Source: Massilia putida
GTDB lineage: Bacteria > Pseudomonadota > Gammaproteobacteria > Burkholderiales > Burkholderiaceae_D
DNA: 64,000 bases
Direction of reading: 5' to 3'
NCBI RefSeq assembly: GCF_001941825.1
Contig: NZ_CP019038.1
Span: forward strand, 1,550,001 to 1,614,000
The position numbers and the translations under genes are program-made. The notes below the pieces were generated by a model. It saw only the letters and a list, made by a program, of their open reading frames with translations, searched no databases and was not told the origin of the DNA. Positions 55,560-64,000 of this stretch are shown here, piece by piece. Position 1 is the first letter of the stretch; every line of letters begins with the position of its first letter.

Positions 55560-55592
55560 TTGATTGCAAACGTTTGCAATCAACGCTATGCT
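55560..55592 (+). promoter_or_regulatory. GH32-MFS promoter with perfect LacI-type operator
   Basis: A 24-bp perfect palindrome (55560-55583) with core TTGCAAACGTTTGCAA. TTGCAA (55564-55569), a 17-base spacer and TATGCT (55587-55592) form the promoter. The operator covers -35 and most of the spacer. The 180 bases between this site and the receptor operator show no gene. Confidence 0.82.
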
Positions 55593-55633
55593 GATCGACA
55601 TAAAAAAGCGCCACACGCCAAGGAGACACCGAC

Positions 55634-57067
55634 ATGCACGACATCCCGCCGGCATTCCGCCCCGGCTATCACTTCACACCGCGCCGCAACTGGATCAACG
55701 ATCCGAACGGCCTGCTGTGGTTCGACGGCGAATATCACCTGTTCTACCAGTACAACCCGAACGGCGACGTCTGGGGCGACATCGGCTGGGGCCATGCGGT
55801 CAGCGCCGACCTGCAGCACTGGGAAGAGCTCCCCGTCGCGCTGCACGCGGACGAGCACACGCTGATGTTTTCCGGCAGCGCCGTGGTCGACACGCACAAC
55901 ACGAGCGGCTTCGCCGGCCCCGGCGAGACGGCCCTCGTCGCGATCTACACGGCGTGCCGGCGCAACCCCGGCGGCCTGCAGAACCAGCACATCGCGTACA
56001 GCACGGACCGCGGCCGCACCTGGACGAAGTACGCGGGCAATCCCGTGCTCGACCTGGGCCTGGCAGAATTCCGCGACCCGAAAGTCCAGTGGTACGCGGC
56101 AGGCGGGTTCTGGCTGATGGCCGTCGTGCTGCCGGACCAGCACCGCGTCGCGTTCTATGCATCGGGCGATCTCAAGTCGTGGCGCCACCTGAGCGACTTC
56201 GGTCCCGCGGGCAGCACGAAAGGCATCTGGGAATGCCCCGACCTCTTCCCGGTAGAATGGCAAGGCGGCACGGCCTGGGTGCTGAAAGTCGACGTGTTCC
56301 ACGGCCACGTGAGCGGCACCACGGGCAGCCAATACTTCGTCGGCCACTTCGACGGCGTGCGCTTCACGCCCCGTCCGGCCCAGGCCGCGCGCTGGACCGA
56401 CTTCGGCGCCGACTTTTACGCGGCGCTGTCGTGGAACGGCCTGCCGGAAGGCAGCGGAGGCCCTGTCTGGATCGGATGGATGAACAATCACCGCTATGCG
56501 CAAACGACGCCCACGCAGCCGTGGCGCGGCGCGATGTCGCAGCCGCGGCGGCTGGCGCTGCGCGAGGATGCGCACGGCCTGCTGCTCGTGCAGGAACCGC
56601 TGGCGCAGCTGGCCGCGCGGCGCACCGGTCACACGCAAGTCGCCGGCATGCGGCTCGAACACGGTGAACGCGCCTGGCCGCTCGCCGACATGCAGTGCGA
56701 CATCGAAGCGCGCTTCGCCTTGCGCGACGCCCGCGAATTCGGCCTGCGCCTGGGCGCCGCCGACGGCGACCACACGCTGATCGGCTACGATGCGGCGTCT
56801 GGCGCCGTGTTCGTCGACCGCTCCCGTTCCGGCCTGATGACGGACCACCCCAATTTCCCGGGCCGCCGCGCGGCGCCGGTCGAACCGGGGCCCGAACTGC
56901 GCCTGCGCATCCTCGTCGACAACTGCTCGGTGGAGGTGTTCGTGAACGGCGGCGCGGCCACGATCACGGAACTCGTCTTCCCGGCCACGCCCGCCGCCAC
57001 GCTGGCGCTGTACGCCGGCGACGGCGGCGTCGACCTTTTATCCCTCGATCTCTGGCAGCTCGCATGA
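55634..57067 (+). CDS. GH32 beta-fructosidase (sucrase/levanase type)
   Basis: Hydrolyses sucrose or terminal beta-fructosyl residues. The 477-residue protein has the GH32 triad: nucleophile Asp23 (WINDPNG), stabiliser Asp148 (EFRDP) and acid/base Glu200 (ECPD). A five-blade propeller is followed by a C-terminal beta-sandwich with NCSVEVFVNGGAATI. There is no signal peptide, so it acts on sucrose brought in by the coupled MFS gene. AAGGAG precedes the ATG, and the stop overlaps the transporter start. Sucrose versus fructan or sucrose-6-phosphate cannot be decided, but no PTS gene is near. Confidence 0.93.
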   Translation: MHDIPPAFRPGYHFTPRRNWINDPNGLLWFDGEYHLFYQYNPNGDVWGDIGWGHAVSADLQHWEELPVALHADEHTLMFSGSAVVDTHNTSGFAGPGETALVAIYTACRRNPGGLQNQHIAYSTDRGRTWTKYAGNPVLDLGLAEFRDPKVQWYAAGGFWLMAVVLPDQHRVAFYASGDLKSWRHLSDFGPAGSTKGIWECPDLFPVEWQGGTAWVLKVDVFHGHVSGTTGSQYFVGHFDGVRFTPRPAQAARWTDFGADFYAALSWNGLPEGSGGPVWIGWMNNHRYAQTTPTQPWRGAMSQPRRLALREDAHGLLLVQEPLAQLAARRTGHTQVAGMRLEHGERAWPLADMQCDIEARFALRDAREFGLRLGAADGDHTLIGYDAASGAVFVDRSRSGLMTDHPNFPGRRAAPVEPGPELRLRILVDNCSVEVFVNGGAATITELVFPATPAATLALYAGDGGVDLLSLDLWQLA

Positions 57068-58416
57068 ACATCCCCTACACCAAACCGCGCCTCAGCCTGC
57101 GCCAGATCCTCGAAATGAACCTGGGCTTCTTCGGCCTGCAATTCAGTTTCGGCCTCCAGCAAAGCAACGTCAGCGCCATCTACAGCTACCTCGGCGCCGA
57201 CGAGGCGAGCATGCCGCTGTTGTGGCTCGCGGGACCGATCACGGGCCTGCTCGTGCAGCCGCTGATCGGCGCGATGAGCGACCGCACCCATTCGCGCCTG
57301 GGCCGGCGCACGCCCTACTTCCTCATCGGCGCGATCATCTGCAGCCTCGGTCTGCTGTTGATGCCGTACAGCCCCAGCCTGTGGGCCGCGGCCGCCCTGC
57401 TGTGGATGCTCGACGCCGGCAACAACATCACGATGGAGCCGTACCGCGCCTACGTCAGCGACCGGCTGGACAGCCGCCAGCACTCGCTCGGCTTCCTCAC
57501 GCAAAGCGCGTTCACGGGGCTCGCGCAGATGCTGTCCTACCTGACGCCGTCGCTCATGGTCTACTTCGGCATGAGCCAGTACGCGGTCGACGGCAACCAC
57601 ATCCCCGTCATCACGCGCATCACGTTCCTGATCGGCGCCGTGCTGTCGCTGACGACGATCGTGTGGTCGATCCTGCGCGTGCCGGAACTGCCGCTGACCC
57701 AGGAGCAGCGCGCGGAGCTCGCGGCCAAGCCGATGTCGTTCGGCGCCAGCCTGCGCGAAGTGTGGGACGCCATCGTCGAGATGCCGCGCGCGATGCGCCA
57801 GCTGGCGCTGATGAAGTTGTTGCAGTGGTATGGCATGGCGTGCTACTGGCAATTCCTCACGCTGATGATCGGCCGGACCCTGTTCCACACCACGAACCCG
57901 AACTCGGACGGCTTCCGCGACGCGGTCCTCGTCAACGGCCAGATCGGCGGCTTTTCGAACACGGTCGCGTTCCTCGGCGCGTTTGCCATGATCCCGCTGA
58001 CGCGGCGCTTCGGCCCGAAGATCATGCACTGCATCTGCCTGTGCGCGGCCGGCGTCGCGATGCTGGCGCTGCCCACGATCACGACGAAGGCCATGCTGTT
58101 CCTGCCGATGATCGGCGTCGGACTGGGCTGGGCCAGCATCATGGGCAATCCGTACGTGATGCTGGCGGGCTCGATCCCGCCCGAGCGCACGGGCGTCTAC
58201 ATGGGGATCTTCAATATGTTCATCGTGATCCCGATGCTGATCCAGGGCGTCACGCTGCCCTTCGTCTACCACGGCTGGCTGAACGGCGATCCGGGCCACG
58301 TGGTGGCGCTGGCCGGCGTACTGCTGCTCGGCGCGGCGGTGGCGACCTTGTTCGTGGGCGTGCCGGAGAAGGCGCCGGCCTCGAACGGGCTGCTTACCGG
58401 CGACAAGATGTCCTGA
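57064..58416 (+). CDS. MFS sucrose/disaccharide transporter (SLC45-like)
   Basis: A 450-residue, 12-helix permease. Sub-family features include the N-terminal [38 protein letters not shown] helix 1, the loop [22 protein letters not shown] (the MFS G-x3-D-R-x2-R-R-x-P signature), and [27 protein letters not shown]. Relatives are sucrose:H+ and maltose symporters. The start overlaps the GH32 stop (ATGA), and the regulon supports sucrose. It ends six bases before the convergent lacI-type gene. Confidence 0.92.
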   Translation: MNIPYTKPRLSLRQILEMNLGFFGLQFSFGLQQSNVSAIYSYLGADEASMPLLWLAGPITGLLVQPLIGAMSDRTHSRLGRRTPYFLIGAIICSLGLLLMPYSPSLWAAAALLWMLDAGNNITMEPYRAYVSDRLDSRQHSLGFLTQSAFTGLAQMLSYLTPSLMVYFGMSQYAVDGNHIPVITRITFLIGAVLSLTTIVWSILRVPELPLTQEQRAELAAKPMSFGASLREVWDAIVEMPRAMRQLALMKLLQWYGMACYWQFLTLMIGRTLFHTTNPNSDGFRDAVLVNGQIGGFSNTVAFLGAFAMIPLTRRFGPKIMHCICLCAAGVAMLALPTITTKAMLFLPMIGVGLGWASIMGNPYVMLAGSIPPERTGVYMGIFNMFIVIPMLIQGVTLPFVYHGWLNGDPGHVVALAGVLLLGAAVATLFVGVPEKAPASNGLLTGDKMS

Positions 58417-58422
58417 GGCCGG

Positions 58423-59496
58423 TCAGGCGGCGGCGCTGCTGCCGCGCACGATCAGGCGCGTCGCGAGCAACCTGGGCGGCGCGGCCTCTCCGGCGATCTG
58501 CGCCAGCAGCGATTCGACCATCGCCGACCCGGCATCCTCGATGCTCTGGTGGACCGTCGTCAGCGGCGGGTGGAAGTAGGTGGCGAGCGCGATGTCGTCG
58601 AAGCCGACCACCGGCACGTCGCCCGGCACGTCGCGGCCGCATTCGCGCAAGGTGTTAATGACGGTCATGGCCAGCAGGTCGCTGACGACGAAGATGGCGT
58701 CGAAGTCGAGCCCTTCGTCGACCATGCGCTGGACGGCACGCCTGCAATCGTCGGCATTGAACGGCACCGTCACCTGCAGCTTGGAATCGAACGCGATGCC
58801 GGCCCGCGCCAACGCCGCGCGGTAGCCGTCGTAGCGCTGCGCCACTTCCGGAAACTTGACGTCGCCGAGGAAGGCGATGCGGCGCCGGCCCAGCGACACG
58901 AGATGGCTGACGGCGAGGTCGCCGCCATGCACGTTGTCGCTGCCGACCGTGCAATACAACTGCTGCTCCATCTTCGCGCCCCACACGACGAGCGGCACGC
59001 GCCGCGCGGCCAGCTGGTTCAGCTGGTCGTGATGGCGCCATTGGCCGATCAGGATGATGCCCAGCGCGAGCCCGGTCTCGTAGTAATGCGCGGCCGCGTC
59101 CAGGTGCTGCGAGCTCACGCGCGCCACCAGCATGTCGAACCCGCGGTCCGTCAGCGCGTCGGCCAGCGTGCCCAGCATGCTGAGGAAGAACGGGTCGGAC
59201 AGGTGCTGGCGGCTCTCCTCGTCATACGGAATCACGACCGCGATCGTGCGGATATTCCCCTGCCTCAGGTTCTTCGCGCCGACGTTGATCGTGTAGTTGA
59301 GCGAGCGCGCCAGTTCCAGGATGCGTTCGCGGGTTTCCTCGTTGACCAGCGGACTGCCGTTGAGCGCGCGCGACACGGTGGAAGTCGCGACGCCGGCCAG
59401 CCGCGCCACGTCGGCCATTTGCAGGCGGCGCTGCGAAGCGTTCGACGGCACTGCGATCGCGTGGGCGGACTCGGGACGGGCGTCTTTTTTCGGCAT
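58423..59496 (-). CDS. LacI-family repressor of the sucrose/galactoside locus
   Basis: A 357-residue regulator. The HTH (about residues 25-70) is MADVARLAGVATSTVSRALNG, followed by the hinge NLRQGNIRTIAVVIP and a periplasmic-binding-protein-like effector domain (VVGFDDIALATYFHPPLTTV near the end). The four nearby operators have the central-CG palindrome typical of this family, so it is the likely master repressor of all three transcription units. Effector sugar is unknown. ATG 59496 was chosen over 59520; neither has a strong ribosome site. No operator copy was seen before its own gene. Confidence 0.92.
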   Translation of the reverse strand: MPKKDARPESAHAIAVPSNASQRRLQMADVARLAGVATSTVSRALNGSPLVNEETRERILELARSLNYTINVGAKNLRQGNIRTIAVVIPYDEESRQHLSDPFFLSMLGTLADALTDRGFDMLVARVSSQHLDAAAHYYETGLALGIILIGQWRHHDQLNQLAARRVPLVVWGAKMEQQLYCTVGSDNVHGGDLAVSHLVSLGRRRIAFLGDVKFPEVAQRYDGYRAALARAGIAFDSKLQVTVPFNADDCRRAVQRMVDEGLDFDAIFVVSDLLAMTVINTLRECGRDVPGDVPVVGFDDIALATYFHPPLTTVHQSIEDAGSAMVESLLAQIAGEAAPPRLLATRLIVRGSSAAA

Positions 59497-59574
59497 GGCT
59501 CTTTCAGGGAAAACGGCCAACGATGGGTGGCGGCTACGATGAAAGATTGTACCATCGGCATGGGCCGATTCCGG

Positions 59575-60927
59575 CTACTTCGCCGCGACGACATGGGTGG
59601 CGGCGGGCCGTTCCGGCTTGAACCTGCGCGCCAGTTCCGGCGTCGACATCACGTCCGCCGCGCCGGCCGCCGCCTTGTCGACGTCGACGCCCAGCACATA
59701 GGTCGGGCCGAACATATTGGTGCGGAAGACCACCATCTTCTTGTCGGGCGTGAAGCGGACGTTCGGCTCCAGGTGATAGTCGTGCTGCGCCATGTTCACG
59801 AGACGTTCCGGCTTGAACACGCCCGGCTGCCAGAAGCCCTTGTCGTTGATGGCGCCCTGCCCCAGCAGCGACTGCGGCTTGAGCAGCACGATCCACTCGC
59901 CGTCGGGCGCATGCGCCACCTGGCCGGGATCGCCGCCGTCGCCGGCGAACAGGCTGCCGTCGCTCGACACATTGAAATGGATCGACCAGTCGTTGCGCTC
60001 GAGCTGGTACGCCGTGCGCTGGCCCGTCTCGAGGTCGTAGCCGGCCACGTAGAAGGTCGCGCCTTTCGGATACTGCCAGTCGTACCAGACCGTCTTGCCG
60101 TCCTGTCCCCAGAACTCGTGGCCCGCGATTTCCATGGCCATCGTCCGGTGATGGATCAGCGTGTTCGCCGAGCCGTCCGTCCGGATCGTCCAGATGCGGT
60201 CGACCTTCTGCCACGGGCCTTCATGGCAATACATCAGCAGCGACGGGTCGGTCGGCGAGAACAGCAGGTGATTGATCCAGTCGGTCGACTCCAGCAGCCT
60301 GGTCGCCTTGCCGGTCCGCAGATCGAGCGTGAACAGCACCAGCGGGATGCGCGCGGCCAGGCGCCGTTCCATCATCTCGCCCTTGTTGCGGGGCTGGTCG
60401 AGCGGACCGCCCGGCGCCTCCTGGCGGGCCCGCGCTCCGCCGCGCACTTCATAGGTCCCGGCCGCCAGCGTCTCGTCGGCGTTGATGCTGTCGATCTTGT
60501 AGCCGGCCGGGACGTCGACCAGCTTGCGCCGCGCGCCGGTATCGAAATCGACCCGGTTGATCGACGTGACCTTCGTCGCCGGGTCGTCGCTCAGGTAGAA
60601 CACGGCGTTGGTCTTGCGCCCGACCGCGATCGTGCGCGCGGCCATGCGGTCGCCGTGGTTCGGCACCAGCAGCTTGGTCTTGCGCGACGCCAGGTCCAGG
60701 CCGTGGATGCCGTCCGCGGCGTTGTACACCATCCACCGGCCGTCCGGGCTGATCGCCGTGTAATTGAAATAGAGCGAAGCCGACTCCGGTTCGGGCGTCA
60801 GGCGCCAGACACGGTGCCCGGTGTCCTTGTCGACCCAGGTGGAAGGGATCATATCGGCATACGCCCGGCTGCCGATACCGGCGGCGGCCAGGACAACGAG
60901 CGCGCGCAACGTGCGGGACCTGAACAT
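59575..60927 (-). CDS. Oligogalacturonate lyase (PL22), exported
   Basis: A 450-residue, seven-blade beta-propeller lyase that splits unsaturated oligogalacturonides from pectin. The signal peptide is about residues 1-24 (GSRAYAD). Family segments: PESASLYFNYTAISPDGRWMVYN, MAMEIAGHEFWGQDGKTVWYDWQYP, and NDWSIHFNVSSDGSLFAGDGGDPGQVAHAPDG, which carry the His/Asp Mn-binding and catalytic region. ATG 60927 has GGAG seven bases upstream. Most PL22 enzymes are cytoplasmic, so an exported copy is somewhat unusual. It is divergent from a BNR lipoprotein and 78 bases beyond lacI. Confidence 0.87.
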   Translation of the reverse strand: MFRSRTLRALVVLAAAGIGSRAYADMIPSTWVDKDTGHRVWRLTPEPESASLYFNYTAISPDGRWMVYNAADGIHGLDLASRKTKLLVPNHGDRMAARTIAVGRKTNAVFYLSDDPATKVTSINRVDFDTGARRKLVDVPAGYKIDSINADETLAAGTYEVRGGARARQEAPGGPLDQPRNKGEMMERRLAARIPLVLFTLDLRTGKATRLLESTDWINHLLFSPTDPSLLMYCHEGPWQKVDRIWTIRTDGSANTLIHHRTMAMEIAGHEFWGQDGKTVWYDWQYPKGATFYVAGYDLETGQRTAYQLERNDWSIHFNVSSDGSLFAGDGGDPGQVAHAPDGEWIVLLKPQSLLGQGAINDKGFWQPGVFKPERLVNMAQHDYHLEPNVRFTPDKKMVVFRTNMFGPTYVLGVDVDKAAAGAADVMSTPELARRFKPERPAATHVVAAK

Positions 60928-61021
60928 GTTGACTCCATGAGATGTCGGCGAAAAAAACGTCCGGCATCGATTATGGAACGGCTTGGCGCATCGAAGTGCT
61001 CATCAACGTGATTGCGATGCG

Positions 61022-61166
61022 CGCCCGCCGGACTGCGCCGGCCGTGGACGGCTTCAACCTGACCGGCACGTTCCGCCAGGAGTACGAAGGCACGATGGCC
61101 AGGCTGCGCCGTGCCGATCACGACGGCCGCACGTTCCAGGCCGCGCTGCGCTACACGCTCTTCTGA
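61022..61166 (+). pseudogene. Remnant of a TonB-receptor C-terminus
   Basis: The last 48 codons of an open frame that starts at 60942 encode VDGFNLTGTFRQEYEGTMARLRR-type text and end GRTFQAALRYTLF, like the final barrel strands of a TonB-dependent receptor (terminal Phe, alternating aromatic pattern). Nothing before it encodes a plug, signal or the rest of a barrel. It sits between the PL22 and BNR genes, where an uptake receptor would be expected. The call rests on pattern alone. Confidence 0.42.
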
Positions 61167-61221
61167 ACGGGCGCGGCCCATCTACAATGCAGCCTGCTCC
61201 CGACGAGACCTTCCACAGACC

Positions 61222-62559
61222 ATGCACATTCCCGTTCCAACCCGTTATGCGCGACTGCTCGCCGCCCCGCTGTCGGCGCTCGCAGTCGCCGGCTGCGCCC
61301 GGTTGCCGACCGCACCGGCCCCGTTCACCGACGTCGGGCCGGCGTGGGCCGCCAACTCGGTAAATACGGTCGTATTCCGCAAGAATTCGCTGGTCACCGC
61401 CGGCGACGCGCAGTATGTCGCGTTCTACGACGCCGACCGGTATGTCGTGCTGGGCCGGCGCAAGCCCGGCACCCGCGACTGGACGCTGCACCGGACCCGA
61501 TACCAGGGCAATGCGGCCGACGCGCACAACACGATCAGCATCATGGTCGACGGCGCCGGCTATCTGCACGTCGCCTGGGACCACCACGACAACCGGCTGC
61601 GGTATGCGAAGAGCCTGCAGCCGGGCGGACTGGAGCTGGGCGACAAGCAGGCGATGACCGGGCAGGACGAGGACGCCGTCACATACCCGGAATTTCACCG
61701 CATGCCGGACGGCAGCCTGCTGTTCCTGTTCCGGAACGGCGCGTCCGGCGAAGGCAATCTCGTGGTGAACCGCTACGACGTGGGCACGGGTACATGGCGC
61801 CGCCTGTTCAGCAACCTGATCAGCGGCGAAGGCGAGCGCAGCGCCTATTGGCAGGCGTTCGTCGACCGGCGTGGCACGATCCACCTGTCCTGGGTCTGGC
61901 GCGAATCGCCCGACGTGAGCAGCAACCACGACCTCGCCTATGCCCGTTCGCGGGACGGCGGCCGGACCTGGGAAAAATCGGATGGCGAGCGCTACGTCCT
62001 GCCGATCACCGCCGCGAGCGCGGAATACGCCGCGCGCATCCCGACCGGCAGCGAATTGATCAACCAGACGTCGATGTCGGCCGACCGGGACGGCCGGCCG
62101 TACATCGCCACCTACTGGCGCGACAGCGACAGCCGGGTGCCCCAGTACCGGATCGTGCGGCTCACTGCGACGGGCTGGCGGGTGACCACGCTCGGATTCC
62201 GGCACACGCCGTTCACCCTTGCCGGCGGCGGCACCAAGGCGATCCCGATCGCGCGGCCCCAGATCATGATCGACAGCGCCCGGCAGCAGCCGGCGGGCGT
62301 GCTCGTGTTCCGCGACGCGGAGCGCGGGAACAAGGTGTCGGCCGTCACGATCACGGATTTCGACCGGCCCAGCTGGTCGATCCGCGACCTGGACGACGCG
62401 TCCGTCGGCGCCTGGGAACCGACGTTCGACACCGAGCTCTGGCGCGAGAAGGCCGAGCTGAACCTGTTCGTGCAGGACACGTCCCAGGTCGACGGCGAAG
62501 GCCAGGCGGTGCGCCCGCCCAGCATGGTCCGCGTGCTGGCGTGGAAACCGTCGTTCTGA
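61222..62559 (+). CDS. BNR-repeat lipoprotein (BNR_4-like)
   Basis: A 445-residue envelope lipoprotein (lipobox AVAGC, Cys about 22) made of BNR/propeller-like repeats: HNTISIMVDGAGYLHVAWDHHDNRLRYAKS, SRDGGRTWEKSDGE (an Asp-box) and ADRDGRPYIATYWRDSDS. BNR_4-type proteins are found in polysaccharide-degradation loci and include uronic-acid polysaccharide lyases, so pairing with PL22 suggests pectin or rhamnogalacturonan-type glycans. Activity is not demonstrable here. The ATG at 61222 has a weak ribosome site. It is divergent from PL22. Confidence 0.75.
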   Translation: MHIPVPTRYARLLAAPLSALAVAGCARLPTAPAPFTDVGPAWAANSVNTVVFRKNSLVTAGDAQYVAFYDADRYVVLGRRKPGTRDWTLHRTRYQGNAADAHNTISIMVDGAGYLHVAWDHHDNRLRYAKSLQPGGLELGDKQAMTGQDEDAVTYPEFHRMPDGSLLFLFRNGASGEGNLVVNRYDVGTGTWRRLFSNLISGEGERSAYWQAFVDRRGTIHLSWVWRESPDVSSNHDLAYARSRDGGRTWEKSDGERYVLPITAASAEYAARIPTGSELINQTSMSADRDGRPYIATYWRDSDSRVPQYRIVRLTATGWRVTTLGFRHTPFTLAGGGTKAIPIARPQIMIDSARQQPAGVLVFRDAERGNKVSAVTITDFDRPSWSIRDLDDASVGAWEPTFDTELWREKAELNLFVQDTSQVDGEGQAVRPPSMVRVLAWKPSF

Positions 62560-62626
62560 CACGCAGCCATGTCCGACATCTTCGCGGACGTTGTTATCCC
62601 GCGATTTCACGATTTAGCGTCTTATG

Positions 62627-62638
62627 TCTTATATAAGA
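62627..62638. promoter_or_regulatory. Palindromic operator upstream of acnB
   Basis: TCTTATATAAGA, a perfect 12-bp palindrome, 74-85 bases before the acnB start. The 16 bases ending here (62623-62638) are identical to the aceA site at 32035-32050. TACAAT at 62645-62650 is a possible -10 just downstream. Confidence 0.75.
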
Positions 62639-62711
62639 GTGATGTACAATAGCGTTCAGCACAGGCGAAGCACCCGCTTGCCTGGTTTTCACAACGACTG
62701 AAAGAGCTATC

Positions 62712-64000
62712 ATGTTAGCCGCATACCGCACCCACGTCGCTGAGCGCGCCGCCCTCGGCATTCCCCCGCTGCCCCTGTCGGCGGCCCAGACCACGGACCT
62801 GGTCGAACTCCTCAAGAATCCGCCGGCGGGCGAGGAAGCCTTCCTCGTGGACCTGATCACGAACCGCGTGCCCGCGGGCGTGGACGATGCCGCCAAGGTC
62901 AAGGCCACGTTCCTGAACAACGTTGCCAAGGGTCTCGAGACCAGTCCGCTGGTCTCGCGCGAACTGGCGACGCGCCTGCTGGGCACCATGCTCGGCGGCT
63001 TCAACATCAAGCCGATGATCGACCTGCTGGACGATCCGGCCGTCGGCAGCGCCGCCGCCGAGGGCCTGAAAAAGACCCTGCTGATGTTCGACTACTTCCA
63101 CGACGTCAAGGAACTGGCCGACAAGGGCAGCGCCAACGCCAAGGAAGTGCTGCAATCGTGGGCCGACGCCGAGTGGTTCACGTCGCGCCCGGCCGTGCCG
63201 GAAAGCCTGACGCTGACCGTCTTCAAAGTCTCCGGCGAGACGAATACCGACGACCTGTCGCCCGCCCCGGACGCCACCACCCGCCCGGACATCCCGCTGC
63301 ACGCGCTGGCGATGCTGAAGAATCCGCGTCCCGGCATCGAACCGCAGGAACCCGGCAAGATCGGCCCGATCGCGCAGATCGAGGCGCTGAAAGCCAAGGG
63401 CCATCTGGTCGCCTACGTCGGCGACGTGGTCGGCACCGGTTCGTCCCGTAAATCCGCCACCAACTCGGTGCTGTGGTTCACGGGCGAAGACATCCCGTTC
63501 ATCCCGAACAAGCGCTTCGGCGGCGTGTGCCTCGGCACCAAGATCGCCCCGATCTTCTACAACACGATGGAAGACGCCGGCGCCCTGCCGATCGAGCTGG
63601 ACGTGTCGAACATGGAAATGGGCGACGTCATCGAACTGCGTCCGTACGACGGCCGCGCACTGAAGAACGGTGAAGTCATCGCCGAATTCAAGGTCAAGTC
63701 CGACGTGCTGTTCGACGAAGTGCGCGCCGGCGGCCGCATTCCGCTGATCATCGGCCGCGGCCTGACCGCCAAGGCGCGCGAGTCGCTGGGCCTGGCGCCG
63801 TCGACGCTGTTCCGCCTGCCGCAGAACCCGGAAGACAGCGGTCGCGGCTTCTCGCTGGCCCAGAAGATGGTCGGCCGCGCCTGCGGCCTGCCGGAAGGCC
63901 AGGGCATCCGCCCGGGCACGTACTGCGAACCGAAGATGACCACCGTCGGCTCGCAGGACACCACCGGCCCGATGACCCGCGACGAGCTGAAGGACCTGGC
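62712..64000 (+). CDS. acnB: Aconitase B, 5' part (truncated by window end)
   Basis: Bifunctional aconitate hydratase 2 / 2-methylisocitrate dehydratase, interconverting citrate and isocitrate. The visible 429 residues are the AcnB N-terminus: HEAT-like domain (about 1-160) opening MLAAYRTHVAERAALGIPPLPL, then the swivel domain (DDLSPAPDATTRPDIPLHA, GTGSSRKSATNSVLWF, NKRFGGVCLG). The [4Fe-4S] cysteines are beyond the right edge. No stop codon occurs in frame before 64000. The start has a weak AGAG ribosome site. It probably shares a regulator with aceA through the upstream palindrome. Confidence 0.96.
   Translation, partial: MLAAYRTHVAERAALGIPPLPLSAAQTTDLVELLKNPPAGEEAFLVDLITNRVPAGVDDAAKVKATFLNNVAKGLETSPLVSRELATRLLGTMLGGFNIKPMIDLLDDPAVGSAAAEGLKKTLLMFDYFHDVKELADKGSANAKEVLQSWADAEWFTSRPAVPESLTLTVFKVSGETNTDDLSPAPDATTRPDIPLHALAMLKNPRPGIEPQEPGKIGPIAQIEALKAKGHLVAYVGDVVGTGSSRKSATNSVLWFTGEDIPFIPNKRFGGVCLGTKIAPIFYNTMEDAGALPIELDVSNMEMGDVIELRPYDGRALKNGEVIAEFKVKSDVLFDEVRAGGRIPLIIGRGLTAKARESLGLAPSTLFRLPQNPEDSGRGFSLAQKMVGRACGLPEGQGIRPGTYCEPKMTTVGSQDTTGPMTRDELKDL

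Noticed and set aside
1..64000. tRNA, rRNA, CRISPR, intact IS or phage genes
   Set aside because: I looked for conserved tRNA arms, direct-repeat arrays, transposase and integrase motifs and saw none. A tRNAscan or Infernal run would be decisive.

Overview
The window is 64 kb of GC-rich, densely coded DNA from a Gram-negative chromosome. TonB-dependent receptors, RND efflux, lipoprotein and Tat signals, a long-form isocitrate lyase, aconitase B and an Rnk-type regulator point to a betaproteobacterium, most likely the Massilia/Telluria group of the Oxalobacteraceae. That assignment is inferred from gene content and base composition, not from a marker-gene comparison. I saw no rRNA, tRNA, CRISPR array, intact insertion sequence or prophage.

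Layout, left to right. 1-3.9 kb: a REP-like inverted pair, then a minus-strand formate dehydrogenase group (TorD-like chaperone, small Tat peptide, Cys-type catalytic subunit). 4.1-6.6 kb: a DUF885 zinc peptidase and a DksA/TraR-type zinc-finger protein. 7.0-14.8 kb: a membrane-bound single-module NRPS of the Pls (epsilon-poly-lysine synthetase) type, translationally coupled to a phosphopantetheinyl transferase, then a membrane hydrolase and a two-domain glycosyltransferase. 15.1-24.1 kb: a TonB receptor, followed by a tightly overlapping set encoding a CruF-like carotenoid membrane protein, an MpaB/rubber-oxygenase-family protein, a hybrid histidine kinase and a diguanylate cyclase. 24.1-25.7 kb: DoxX, a 50-residue membrane peptide and Rnk.

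25.7-31.6 kb: a GntR/HutC regulator divergent from a complete SsuABC-like ABC importer and an 800-residue PHP-type metallohydrolase of unknown substrate, closed by a strong terminator. 32.1-33.7 kb: isocitrate lyase. 33.8-36.6 kb: an exported amidohydrolase divergent from a LuxR regulator. 36.5-43.1 kb: an RND tripartite efflux system with its TetR regulator and two matching operators. 43.1-43.5 kb: a second DoxX protein.

43.7-59.5 kb is one sucrose/alpha-galactoside locus in three transcription units under one LacI-type repressor. They are amylosucrase-fructokinase-exported GH36; TonB receptor-cytoplasmic GH36-flavin halogenase homologue; and GH32-MFS sucrose transporter. Each unit has a LacI-type operator overlapping the -35 of a recognisable promoter. 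The receptor would bring oligosaccharide across the outer membrane, GH36 enzymes would remove galactose from raffinose-type sugars, MFS would import sucrose, and GH32, amylosucrase and fructokinase would consume it. 59.6-62.6 kb carries an oligogalacturonate lyase (PL22), a decayed TonB-receptor tail and a BNR-repeat lipoprotein. 62.7 kb to the right edge is aconitase B, cut by the window end.

The observations most worth a second look are the Pls-like synthetase, the TonB/CruF-like/MpaB/kinase/cyclase unit, the ABC-PHP operon, the palindrome shared by aceA and acnB, and the halogenase homologue inside the galactoside operon.
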